Shown here: piece after piece, positions 1 through 11,639 of the stretch
How positions within the stretch are numbered: position 1 is the stretch's first letter
How the letters are laid out: each line of letters opens with the position of its first letter
DNA from: Sclerodactyla briareus
Taxonomy: Eukaryota; Echinodermata; Holothuroidea; Dendrochirotida; Sclerodactylidae
NCBI GenBank assembly: GCA_026419785.1
Contig: JAODTK010000333.1
Coordinates: 620,001-684,000 of the forward strand
DNA length: 64,000 nucleotides
Direction of reading: 5' to 3'
The notes under the pieces: model-generated
The model's input: only the letters and a program-made list of their open reading frames with translations
What the model was told of the DNA's origin: nothing
Database searches by the model: none
Position numbers and translations under genes: made by a program

Positions 1-3000
1 CATGCCTTCCATTTTCTTTTTTGTTCTTAGTTATTAGCACCTGATATTCACCGTTTCTGTATCTATAATTTCGGACACTCTTAAATGCTGTGTACTAGCA
101 ACCTAGACCCTCTAGCCCCTTTATACTTATTGTGAATTCAACACAACATTTTGTCAAGTGTGTGACTGCATTATGTTTTTTCCTAATACTGTAGTTGTAT
201 GGTCTCGGGTTATAAAGGTTTCAGCTAACCGAATTCTAACCCTATACGATGTAATACGAAGCATACAACCGATCAACCAATTAAACCAACAAATTTCATT
301 CATAAATGATTCATGTTGGAATATCTGATGAAGATCTTTTGAAGCCACGTTTGTTTAAATTGTTGGTTGAATTCTATTCTCACAAGCAGGCCTCATTCCC
401 ATATGACATACCCGTTATGATAAATATTTGCTTTCCTCGGTTTATCTCCACGATCTTTGGCATTCAATCAAAATACCGCGACGAGATAAAGGCAAAAGGG
501 CCGCCGAGATGATACAACGATGACAACCGGTGAGTATTAGTTTGTTAGCAGAAATGCTTCAAGCACTTCTTTGGTTTATTCAGCTCTCTGTACATTTTAA
601 AAAACCATTGTTCCATTGAAATTATGGTGTTACCGAATGCGATGGTGTGTTGTGACCTGTCAAGATGATTGAGGAATTATTTCATAAACCCACCTGGAGA
701 AAAAATATAGCCTTTGCCGGTCGTTGAGACAGATTATTGAACAAATTTAGTTGAACAATGTCGCCGTATGACATCACGGGGCAAAGCCTCCTGTCTTTTA
801 AACTACCATTCCTAACCATCTGAGGATTATCGAATGTTTGAACTCTTTATATAGAACAAAGTTGAAGCAGAATTAATTTCCAATTGTTCGAGCATTTCAT
901 TGTTTTTAGATTCCTCCCATTAGCGGAGCTACTTTCAATTATAAATATATTTATGGTGTCTAGTAGAGGGCGATGGTATGTTTCCAACTGTCAATTGTCG
1001 CCAGGGGTAAAAGCTTCATATCATATAACTGTTAATCTAACTTTGGGAAGGATGACTGAACGTTCGAGCACTAATTACATATTTACCCCCTCATTTGTTT
1101 GAGTCATTTCGTTATTATTTATTCAATTCTAGTTTCTCCAGGCCGAGTCCGTTTGGTTGCGGTGCTTTCAAAAGTAGCTGATATGTTTTGCATCGTTTGT
1201 TGTATTCAGTTGTTCCTGCGGTCCCACCTCATTTGCATGCATGATTGTGACATGTATTATGAACGAGCTTGGGCCTATACTGGCATTCTATCCTTAATCT
1301 TAATATGGCCGGTAGCACCACCCAAGCTTTCGGTATGTTTTTTCAGATACAAATGGACACGTTATTTCCCAGATAGGGGAAACTTCTCCTCGATAGGGCT
1401 AATAGTTTGGATATTATACCAGTGGCGTAAGAACTACTGAATACGACTAAATGATGGCACGAATTTTCCATCGAATGACCTAAAATGCGGAAATGTTCGC
1501 GCGCTTCGGCTGATACTATTTTCGTAGTTAATGCTATACATAATAACTGTGAATTTATTATAAACTAATACCCGATCCATTGAATGAGTCGCAGTCGCCA
1601 CAACGTTAAACTATCTTGAGTCTGAGTTGTCCCTAATATATCGAAGCTAGCCCAGGGCTTGCACTGTGCCCAAGGAGGCATGTATGTGACATTCTGACTT
1701 TGTTAACCGATATCATAAAACGCAAGCACCATTTCAAGTCAAATTGAACATAGTGGCTTACAACTAAGTCAACAAGCTCTTGTTGGGGGTCCGTTTGAGG
1801 TCACACTAAATTCAACCAAGGTCCGAAAAGCTTGTTCCCTCAACGATACTTGTTCAGACAAAGTCAACAGACAGTCGAACTCCAAAAACATTGTGAGCAT
1901 GATAGCTCTAATGTTGTGGAGAGTTGATACCTGCTGGTCACGGAAATGTTGTCATTTTGGGGTGGATATCTTTATCTTTTGAAAGTCCAGTTCGAAGCTT
2001 ATTCTAGAGTCAATAGGGCTGAGTCCGAAAACCTCGTAACCTCGATAACTGTCTAACAACTGATGGAGACTCATATTGGGCTGGTCGTAATATAAGGTTT
2101 CTACTGTTTTGAGATCACGTCCAAGCCCCTAAGGTCCCCGATCGAAAACCGAGAACCGTTGTGTGGAACGAAGTGATGAGGGGCTCCTGCTTGGCATGCG
2201 GTTTGCCGGAGAGGAGTAGCTATCCCTATTGGTCTGGGAATCTGGTCCCGTCATGTAAGCCGCGATAACAATATAGAACAAGTATTACTTGTACTACAAA
2301 AAGTGTTAGAAATAAAATCGGTCTGGGAGCAGATATCCCTATTGTTTTACGCATTAGGCATGTCCCTAAGGTCAACAGATGTCAATATATGAGACCCCGT
2401 AAACGTGGTGGTAGTTTATTTTATTCATGTGGAGGGCTCATAGTTGGTAAGGTAGGTTGACAATATGGATTGGTTATGTCAAAGGTCACGAGAGATAAAT
2501 ATTAAACACCCCTTTGTCTAGGTGTTCCCTCGAATTATATAACATATTAATTCCCTCCCTTTCAAAATACCCCACAACCATTAGCAGGTCTAGTCATTGC
2601 CTCATGGCTGTGCGGAAGTTTTCCTACGAGACAATATCTTATGCTCTAGAAGATATAGTAAACAACAATTTTGGACGAGGAACCACGATGCAGATGTTGC
2701 GTTTTCCGTCTATCATGGCCCGTTCATGTGTCAGCCTGTTCTTTTGCCCCGCTAATTCCACTTCACAGATAATTACAGACCTTTATGCGTGTGTCGGATT
2801 GGGCGACCCCTCTTATTTCCGTGGGTATTGCCCATGTAGTACCCCCCCCTCTTCTCGCTACGGCCATTGTTTCCCATGTGCTGTTTTTTAATTATTCATC
2901 CCCTACTCGTCACTTCCCGGTTTTCTACCGCCTGCATCCTCTTGTAGCGTGGATTCGTCTCTTTCACGTGAATTATCGTTTTTTTTCATAGTCGCACGTG

Positions 3001-4433
3001 GTCTCGGATTCAAGCAGGCTGCTGTTCAACTAGTCTTGCGTTAACGTTGATATGTATTCCCTGATTTCCCCGCTGCTTTCTCCGCACGCGCAGTCATGTA
3101 TTCATTTCTGTCAGTGCGCCACCATTTCTGTAGCACCGAACTAAAGTGACTCACGTCTTGTTCAAATTGCAATGTTCCCTTTCCGACTCCACTACCATAG
3201 ACATTTTAATAGAGATATGTCTGTGCAACTACACCACTATGGAGCAACCCCCCCCCCCCCCTCTTGAATATTTTTGTTCGATAATGGTGGAACGAAACGC
3301 GTTTTACAATAAGCGACATCGAGGATCTACCGATTAGCAGTTGGACATTAAACATGGCTAAGAGTAGTATCTGAAAAAAAAAAAAAATCCAAGTTGGACA
3401 AGACGTTTGATACGAAGATCAATGTGGCGCGGTGCAGAAATTAATGCCAGAGCAGGAAAAGCGCAGGACAATCAGGATATAGCGACGGCTTTACACAGAA
3501 TATTTTCACCCAACAGTGAAGATTGCTATGTAAATCGGCGGGATGAATCACATCGGGATTCGTTCATTCACAGATTGTTGCTTTCATTCAAAAATGTGGT
3601 TTTTCACATAGGTAAGTACATGCTGCGTAATGGGCACAAAATTGCTTGCCTAAATCTGTTGTTCCCCTAATAGTCGATAATTGGCCTTCACAGAATGGGT
3701 GTTCAATATAAGAAATCTTGACAATAACGTATCATGTTTATCTTTGATGCGATTAGCTTTGGGTTTGGACAGACCCTGGCGTATCAGTGGCTTAGCCAAG
3801 CACCCAGAAAAGAAAAGAAACCGACATTGTATCTATTACCTTCACACTTGGATGCGACATGTTCATTGTCCTGTACCTTGGGCCAAAATCTGAACGGCTG
3901 ACAGATCGGCAAAATATCGAGAATCTCAAACACTGTATACGTCATATTGGCTTGCGAACTTTCATTGCCTGTACATATCTGACCGCCGCGGAACACTTTT
4001 CCCAACTGGGTGCTGAGATTTTCCGACGGGCTTGTACCAATTCCCTACCCCCCCCCCCCCCCCCGCCCTCATATCACCCCTATGTTTTTTGACGTTAAAC
4101 TTTGCCCTTCTTTACTTCCCTAATTTCTTTGGGGGTCAAACAATGTCACTTGACTCAGTACTTGTGTCCCTATTACTCCCCTGTTTAGGAACAAACGAGG
4201 ATGAGTGGAATGTCGCGATATCTTGACTGGAAATCAGAACCCCGGCAATCGCTCAGGCCTGGGGTCATCATTTGTGTCTGGGCAAACTTACAAGGCACCG
4301 GCCGTAGGTTATACGCGCCGTAAGGTTACGACTTACGAAGCATGAAACGTGTTGCTGTGATATCACCGTTACTAATCGGGAAAGTCAGTCCTCGACCTCT
4401 CTTGCCGCAATCCCGACTGACGAAGGTTGTACG
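1..4433. other. Apparently single-copy region without a recognised gene
   Basis: I see no segment here that recurs elsewhere in the window, no convincing exon and no long open frame. CpG is frequent: by eye about 18 in the first 540 bases, close to what the base composition predicts. The satellites further right carry about one per unit. Short C runs occur at 3248-3261 and near 4050-4064. A consensus-like splice donor (AGGTAAGTACAT) lies at about 3610, but no matching acceptor or recognisable protein precedes it. The region could hold undetected exons or regulatory DNA. Confidence 0.4.
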
Positions 4434-6305
4434 CAGGGACGTAGAAGGGTCATATGATGTTGTGGGGGGGGGGAGGGGGAGGGTGAAGGAGTGAGGAATT
4501 CCAACTGGCCAGTTTATTTTTTTCCAACTCACCCTAGCCCCTATACTGAAGTGCATTTGGCGTTCAATTTTTGGCTTTTTTTTTGGGGTGGTGGGCTCCT
4601 TTTTATTTTTAAGAAGTTTGGTAAACTTTTGGGAAAATGGATCATCCGAGACCGAGAGTTCACAATAAAGGATTTCACTGATCTGGAGGCCCATCTCATC
4701 TCAGTAAGAACGTGTTCGTGGATGGATTGGTGGATACCCTCTACCACCCATGCACGAAGGTGGCGACCTGCATCAAGGCTCGAGTGGGATACCCAAGTAA
4801 CCCAACGCATATTATAACTGTACACTCTATATAATCCAAGTGCGTTTCAGACTGGGCCTTAGTGGCATCTCGGTCTTGGTGTGTCCGGTTGGAATGGTAG
4901 TGCGGCCAGCTGGTCGCCACAAGCTCACGACGACACACGCACTGGCAGCAGTGCCAAAATTTAAGTAACAATCAGTTGCGTGGGAACATATTTTTGATTG
5001 GGGTACTGCAGTTTTGCTAATGTGATCTGGGGGGAGTCAAAGGGGGCTTCCCCCTCCCCTTGCAAAAGTTTGCATTTTCCGTAACAGTAGATGCAATGGT
5101 GGCACCTAGCACTCCAAAACCCTCACTTCATTCCATAAATAGATTTCTCATTTTCACATTCCTAGATGCGATTTGCTGCTCAGGATTTTTAATGAGGCAG
5201 CCAGATTCAGTGAATTTATAGATCTCACTTGTCAGAGGACCGTCGAATCCCTCCGCCTCCCCTTCAGTGAAAACCCTGTTTTGCATTTTGCAAGTGGCCT
5301 TAGAATTCAATACGATGCATTATTACCCTCCTAAACCAGAAATAATTTTGCATTTCCAACAATCCTTAGATGCGATCTGTACTCAGTTCTGTGATGTTCT
5401 AGGTTGCGCGGAGCGTCCAACACAATTTTTCGTTGCGCCAGCTCCCCAGATACCGAAAATGACCCCATCCCAGTACTTTCGGCTGCAGTGTACCAAGCTC
5501 ACACTGGGCATTTTGTGATAAAAAATTCTGTAATCATGGGGAAATTTGAACATTTCGGTCAGTCCTCGGTCTTAATCGCGCTGCCCCTTTAAAACCTTTT
5601 TGTGGCCAGAATGTTCAGAGTTTGTGCTGCACACTACTACTCATTAATGCGCGCAAAGCGCGAAATTTTTTAACGAGCGGGTTTCCCCGGCACATCGGGA
5701 AAACATGGGCGGATCTCGTATGTCCACACAGCCTTAACTGACTATTCATGACGGCTTTTTGTATAATTACTCCCATGCAATTACAAAATTACCCTAGCCT
5801 AATGTAAATAATGCTTGAGGGTCAATTCGCCATTTACTATCTTTTTTCCGCATTGTTGTACGCGAATCTAATCTCTCCCTAATGTCAATCATAACAATCG
5901 ACACATTTATTGTCATACGATAGCTACCGCCACACGTTGTTGTAATTATGCTTGTTAATTGAAGGGAAGAGTACCGTTATTGCGCGCGAAGCCGCAAAAG
6001 TTGTGCACCTTAATCTGGATAGTGATAAACCAAAATATTACAATCCTTTTTTGTTCAATTGTCCCATCAACCGTTTTTACATGAATAAAGAATATTCCTT
6101 TGTTCGAGTTGGAAAAAAATTTACATAGTGATGGGCCGAGGACCTCAGTCGGTATAAAATATACAAATCTGACGCTCCCGTCGAACTCATTCCAACTGGA
6201 TATTCGAAAAAATTACAATGCGAAGGTACGAGGTGGCTCTGACGATTTTTTGGGAGGGATGAGAAACCCCCCCCCCTCCACACCCCCCGCTCGCGACGTC
6301 CCCTG
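4434..6305. mobile_element. hAT-like non-autonomous DNA transposon, copy 1
   Basis: This 1.87-kb segment aligns along its whole length with 55024-56892 in the same order. It starts CAGGGACGTAG and ends CGACGTCCCCTG, so the two ends are short imperfect terminal inverted repeats. Flanking octamers GTTGTACG and TGTGTAAG agree at 5 of 8 bases, weakly compatible with an 8-bp target duplication. Internal landmarks shared with the other copy are a G-rich tract near the left end, a segment with ATGCATTAT near the middle, a GCGC-rich stretch before a T run, and a C-rich tract just before the right end. No transposase frame is visible, so it is non-autonomous or fully decayed. Assignment to hAT is inferred from the TIR style and the duplication length; another superfamily with 7-8 bp duplications is possible. 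Confidence 0.75.
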
Positions 6306-6695
6306 TGTGTAAGTACAGAACACATGGGGGTCGTGGGGGTGGTCGGTAGGTAACATTATATGTATTAGCATGCAGCACACTGCGTCATTGCTCAGAGGCT
6401 GACATGTATTCCTAGTCATTTTTCTGCGGCGCTCAATAGAAATGATTGGAGTCGGTGAGCCAATAGATCGAGCTTCGGTTTTTTTAAGCACATGTTTAAG
6501 TAATAAGTTCAATGTTTGCTGAAGAGTTAGAGTTTGAAGTTTCCCAATACGACTGTACTTCTTTGGCGGCCAGAGTGCTAAAACTAGGGGGTGCGGTGTA
6601 TCTTCCAGGACCAGATGCATGAAAGTGGGGGGGGGTTCTGCAGCACCTCGCACCCCCCCCCCTTCCCGCGGGTTGATATACCGGGGGCTGACAGG
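6306..6695. other. Spacer between two TIR elements
   Basis: It contains several G and C runs, including G9 near 6627 and C10 near 6653. No second copy, exon or RNA gene was recognised. Open frames across it owe their length to the C/G runs. Confidence 0.35.
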
Positions 6696-7215
6696 CAGTG
6701 GCGCCGCCAGCGTCGGCAACTTGGGGGAGGCAAACAGGGGGCAGGGATGTTGGGGGGGCAAAACATTTTCTTGGAGAACCAAGCCGATGCCGTAGCGATC
6801 GCGCATACGGCGTGGGTGGTGAAGCGGCCCGCCTTAGGGCCCTTTGTGGGGTCCAGGGGCAAGGCCCTGGTTTTGGGGTCCAGTGGGCGAAGCCCCGGAA
6901 GCTCCGCGATTCTAGCGCTTTCGGGGGCCTAGAATCCACTTAAAAGTGATGCATTTGGGGTGGCAGTTAGTATTTCAAAAAAAATTACATAAACGAGACC
7001 TCACCCGGGTATATTGATTATTCTCAGTCCATGTTCCCAGATCAATGTTATTTCTCTCTCAAGAAGAAGACTAAATTGTCGTATTAATTTCTGTCTCCTA
7101 GCGCTATTGTTGTGACTTCAGCTCTCAAACTGGGGGGGGGGCAACCTGGGGGGCAAGACTAAAAAAGTTTGGAGGGAAAATGCCCCCCCCCCCTCCTCCC
7201 GTAGCGCCGCCACTG
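6696..7215. mobile_element. hAT-like MITE, 520 bp
   Basis: The segment begins CAGTGGCGCCGCCAGCG and ends CGTAGCGCCGCCACTG; the reverse complement of the end is CAGTGGCGGCGCTACG, so the termini are inverted repeats. Flanks read CTGACAGG on the left and CTGAACAG on the right, a plausible 8-bp target duplication with one indel. CAGTGGCG termini with 8-bp duplications are typical of hAT elements (family knowledge). There is no coding capacity. G-rich and C-rich tracts sit just inside the right end, as in the larger hAT-like copies here. Confidence 0.7.
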
Positions 7216-9339
7216 CTGAACAGTTCAGGAAAAACGAAAATCCCCAATATAATCCCGCCCCTATAATCGAATTCATAATACAGCGCCTTCTTTGCACTCA
7301 CGAATATAATGTCGAATAGCGCCATTACTACAACCGACGCTCATACTCATTGACACATTCTGGAAGTGCGCCCTCATCAATTTGTCCTACTTTGGGTACT
7401 CTCATCCCCCACATCCATCCAATCCGATTGCTCATTCCGTGAAGAACCGATGTGCATCTGCCGGCCAATGTACTCACTTTTTCTCGAAACTTGGCTTGCT
7501 ATATTGGGATTCGAAAAGAGGAATATATATATAATCCCCTTCATAGCCTTGTTTAATCGCAATACTAGCACAGTCACGTATTTGTTAGACTGTTTTGAAG
7601 ATGTAGCCAACAGTAGCCCCACAAACCGATTCACCCCTCTCCGCCCGCCGACAGGCGAGGCATAGAGCACTTGAGGACAATCGCGGCAAGGGTATATGAG
7701 AGATGTGAGGGGTTTAATCATGAGAGCATTGTGTGTGTTGCTGGAAAAAGGGCATGGCCTAGTATGTCTAGACTAGATGCCCTCTAAAGTTTTTCACGCC
7801 CCCAGTTGGATGTTAATTGTTCCCCATAGGGAAATTTTGCCCCCATATGTAGCCTTGCGAGAAAGTATGTTGACATATATATCAAATCGTGGCCCGCGGT
7901 GCCCCCTGCACACAAAGTCATGCTGAAAATCATATTCAAAAGCCAGATTTCTGGCGGAATTCACCAGGAAGCCCACTGCGCTCCTCCCTTGCTCGAATAT
8001 AACCTTCCTCCTCCCCCGCCAGGTGATACGTCGGCCTATAGTGCATCCACCCTGTGATGCTCGACGTTATCCTAAATCCCCCCCTCCCCCTCCCCCAGGC
8101 TACGCCGCGCGCGCCCACAGCCACCTGTTTCCTGCATGGTGAATCATCCAGTCTTAGCCCATTGATTTATCCATTTATGCTTCGACCTTATTATGGCTAT
8201 TTCCAATTCGTAATCGATCGTGTGAATATTCGTCCTTAAGTCGTTTACTAGGGATACTCATCAGTCAGTGGCCTATTTTTAGTTTTCAATTCTTGAATGT
8301 CCGTTTACCATAGTCAACCAGGTGATTTCCTTGCTGGTACTTTCACTTTTTGTTTGTTAACAGTGAACAGTGCGCTCAGATTACTCGGTTTACTAAGGTG
8401 GATGGTCGCACTGAAGGGACTTGGCTGGTATGTACGACGACATGGGCGCTGGGAGCAGACGGTTCACATCGTATTGTTCGGCAGACACTCAGAACGGGCG
8501 GACTTTATTGATTATTTGTTATGATACTGATTGTCCTATTTTTTTTTCGGTAACCAATAAAATGATATGTACCAAAGAATACAAGGAAATATGGGAGACC
8601 ACTCCTCCTCGAATGTCTCATTCATCGGTAATGATGGTTTGTTAAATGTTGTAATGATACATCCAACTATCGTTTAAACAAAACACTCAAATTACAAGCT
8701 AGACTTTCAGCGGTTAAGGTCACTCCATGACTGTCAGTGAAGAGGGAGAGCTGCTGATATATTTGTTGGTTTGTTGCGGTTAAGAAGGTGAGTGTTCAGT
8801 GGTTATTAACTGAACTGAAGACGATCACCTTGTCCGGCGGCCATGTTGGTGACTGTGGTGTAGATGATCTATCAGTGAGGGGAAGCCGGCACATACACTG
8901 TGTTAATTGACTGGGCCAGTGAAACCTTACTGTGTAAACAGTAAGGCGGACAGCTGGCTAAGCCGCTCACAGCGATGTGAACGACCAGGGCTAACAGCAT
9001 CACTGTGAGCTTAGAGCTGCATGCTTGGTGTTGTTGTTTTGATGGTTACTCTCATCACTGCCTCACCATGTACCACTCCATTATGCAAAGAAGGCAGTCC
9101 ATTCCTCGCTTCACTGATCTAAGCCGCTCATATTTATTTTCTTTTAATATGATGAATCCACGATAATTAGGACAATAAAAATAATAATATCAGTCCACGG
9201 GAAGACTGGTGAAGTGAAGGAGTTATGGTGTGTAAGTACCAGAATATAGGCCATAGAATAACAAACAAATATAGGCATAGATAACAAATCTAACATCTCA
9301 AAAATAATTAACGACGCAATAAAAACAGACAATGTGGAC
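7216..9339. other. Unassigned region
   Basis: No repeat partner in the window and no exon with coherent coding signal was recognised. A C-rich tract lies at about 8078-8097. Around 8695-9060 the sequence is GC-richer, with several CpG and a GGCGGCCATGTTGG context, but the frame from that ATG closes after six codons. A first exon or promoter here is possible but unsupported. Confidence 0.3.
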
Positions 9340-11170
9340 ATCACTGATACGAAAAAAATATAAAAAAAGCAACGATTACCACTTATTTATCAAAAAAAGT
9401 AATATAGAAAAATTTAGGGGGGTGGCCTCGTATCAAATCGACGATCGAATTACAGGCACTAGTGTTCTGTATGTGGAGTCAGTATGGTACAAAGTAACTT
9501 CCGATAGGTAAAAAGCATAATATAAACAAACCAAGACATAATGAGCAAATGAATTAAAAGAGACAAATTTGCAACATGAATCCGAAAAAGCTAATAACGA
9601 AATAATAATCACATTTCATCGCCAAAAATGTAGTGCAAGAAAAATGTCTAGGAGCGACCGCTCTGTACAATCACAATTACAGGACACTAGTGTCATTGTT
9701 GGGTGAAGTCTGGACTTGCATTACACAGTAAATTCAATGGGAAAAATAATGATACAACACCCTAATAAACAATGAACGAAGCTGGAAATCCCTACAAATA
9801 TGGCCAACACTGAAACACGAAAAATAGGAAATTACGCAAAGATATAGATTCTGTCCCAAAAATGTGTTCTAGAAAAATAAGCAAATGAAGAATTTAAGAC
9901 ACTGGTGAAATTATTACTTTGTATACTGTACCACAGTGTTTGAATTGGACAGAGCATACATCAATTCAATATCCTGAACATTAAGACAACAACAGTGAAA
10001 ACCACAAATGTGGCACACTGAATCGGAAATGATAAACTACACCAAGAATATTCCCTTTGGTCCTAAAAATGTAAGATAATAAAATAGTCGGTCATAGCTT
10101 GTAACAAATCTTAATTTCAGACACTGGTCTCCTTTATGCTGAAGTCATGTAAATGCTGTACACAGTAATTCCATATGGGCAGAAAAGTAATAAATTACCA
10201 CCCTGAAAAATAATGAACATACAACCACAACAGACAAATGTGGTCCAACACTGAATCGAAAAATTGTCAACCCACAAAGCATATCCCATTTATCCTCAAA
10301 TGAGATAAGAAATAATCAGGGGACTTTTTGCATAATCACAAATCAGGCACTGGTGTCCTGTATGCTGGAGTCAGTATGCTGTACACAGTGAATTCATAGA
10401 GGTAGAAAAATATTAAACTGACCCCCCTCAAAACTATGAAGAATGCATAAAAACAAACAGAAATGAAATCAACTGAATAGGAAAAATGAAAGATTACCCA
10501 AATGATGTCAGTTTTTATCTGACAAATTTATTATATTATATTAACAGGGGGTGGCTTCATAGAAATTCACATATTCTGAGTTACTGGTACAGTCAGTGTG
10601 TATGTTCATATACTGAGGGCCGACACAGTAATGTTGGCAGAGAAACAATATACTGACCACCCTAAAAATAATGAAGAATTCTACAAAAACAAAACAGAAT
10701 GGCTCATTGAATACAAAAAATTATGACTAATGGCAAAGAACAACAAACTTATACTCATAACTTGTATCATTTATAAATCCTCAGGGGGTGGCTTCTATCA
10801 AGGTCCTGATTGTTAATGTTCTGTTTATTTAGACAGTATACATGCTGCATACATTTAAATGAGATAAGCGCACAGAAGAAAAGTAAATGACTTATACCTA
10901 ACATCCTAAAATTCATGGAACTTAATGAAAATAAAAATATATCACGGCTGAATCTTAAGAATATAGATTACACTAGGAATACTAATACCAGCAACTTAGC
11001 AAGTCCTCATGAAGGTAGCTTAATTGTATCAATTCACAAATTGTTGCCAGTACATTTTGTATGCAGTCAAATACCTAGGCATAAAAACATGAACAAAAAT
11101 ATATCACAGCAATTCAGGAGTTGTCAGGAATAATGGAAATTATTTACAAAAATATATAACATTGTGTTTA
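9340..11170. repeat. Diverged tandem repeat, unit about 225 bp, left part
   Basis: A recurring block, a CACTGGTG(T)CCTGTATGCTGGAGTCAG-like core followed by an A-rich segment and GGGGGTGGC, returns at about 9449, 9683, 9900, 10122, 10347, 10575 and 10805. Spacing is 217-234 bp. Copies are strongly diverged. CpG is retained in the first units and nearly absent from about 9.9 kb on. No coding signal. The same family resumes at about 13540, after three inserted elements. Confidence 0.7.
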
Positions 11171-11202
11171 ATACTGACAAACTGTGGTAAGAGCAAACCA
11201 GT

Positions 11203-11219
11203 GGGGGGGGGGGGGGGGG
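11203..11219 (+). repeat. Poly-G run, 17 bases
   Basis: Uninterrupted G17. Similar runs occur at 18871-18886, 23447-23459, 38007-38020 and 55051-55067. They are G-quadruplex prone and their lengths are error prone in sequencing. Confidence 0.95.
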
Positions 11220-11274
11220 AATTAATATTGTTGTTCATGCAGTTACAGTTGGTTGGTAGTTGTTAGTACACTTA

Positions 11275-11596
11275 CCGTATTCATTCCGCTGAGCGCCCAG
11301 GGCGCTTGCAAAGTTTCAGTATGGGCGCTTACCAGAGCATTAACAATTATTTTTTCCATAATAAATTAATATTGGGAAGGGTGGGTTGTAGAGGGCGGTA
11401 GATGCACTGTATGTGCAATACATTGTTTGCTTCAACATGTGCAATATTTTGAATGTCTGTTTACGTACATAGTGTTCCAATTTCGAGCAGTAAATGTTGC
11501 AAATTTTGCAGCCCATGTGCTGTGGTAACGCCCTGCATTGCAAGGAAAATGGGGGGGCGCTACGGGGAGATGGGCGCTTAGCGGAATGAATACGGT
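11275..11596. mobile_element. TIR MITE, about 320 bp
   Basis: The left end CCGTATTCATTCCGCTGAGC is matched in inverted orientation by the right end, which finishes GCGGAATGAATACGG. The inverted repeat extends about 25 bp with one mismatch and includes GCGCCCA. TTA lies immediately outside on the left (11272-11274) and at 11597-11599 on the right, compatible with a 3-bp target duplication as in PIF/Harbinger elements. That superfamily call is an inference. No transposase frame is present. Confidence 0.75.
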
Positions 11597-11639
11597 TTAT
11601 TGACAGAAGTGGGAAATATAGTAGTTTTATATAGGGCAC

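Noticed and set aside
3407-3670. 87-codon frame containing a good splice donor
   Set aside because: No acceptor, no recognised domain and no second line of evidence; kept only as a note in the region entry.
6213-6806. 197-codon minus-strand open frame, the longest in the window
   Set aside because: It crosses the end of one transposon, a spacer and the start of another, and its length comes from G/C runs that avoid stops.
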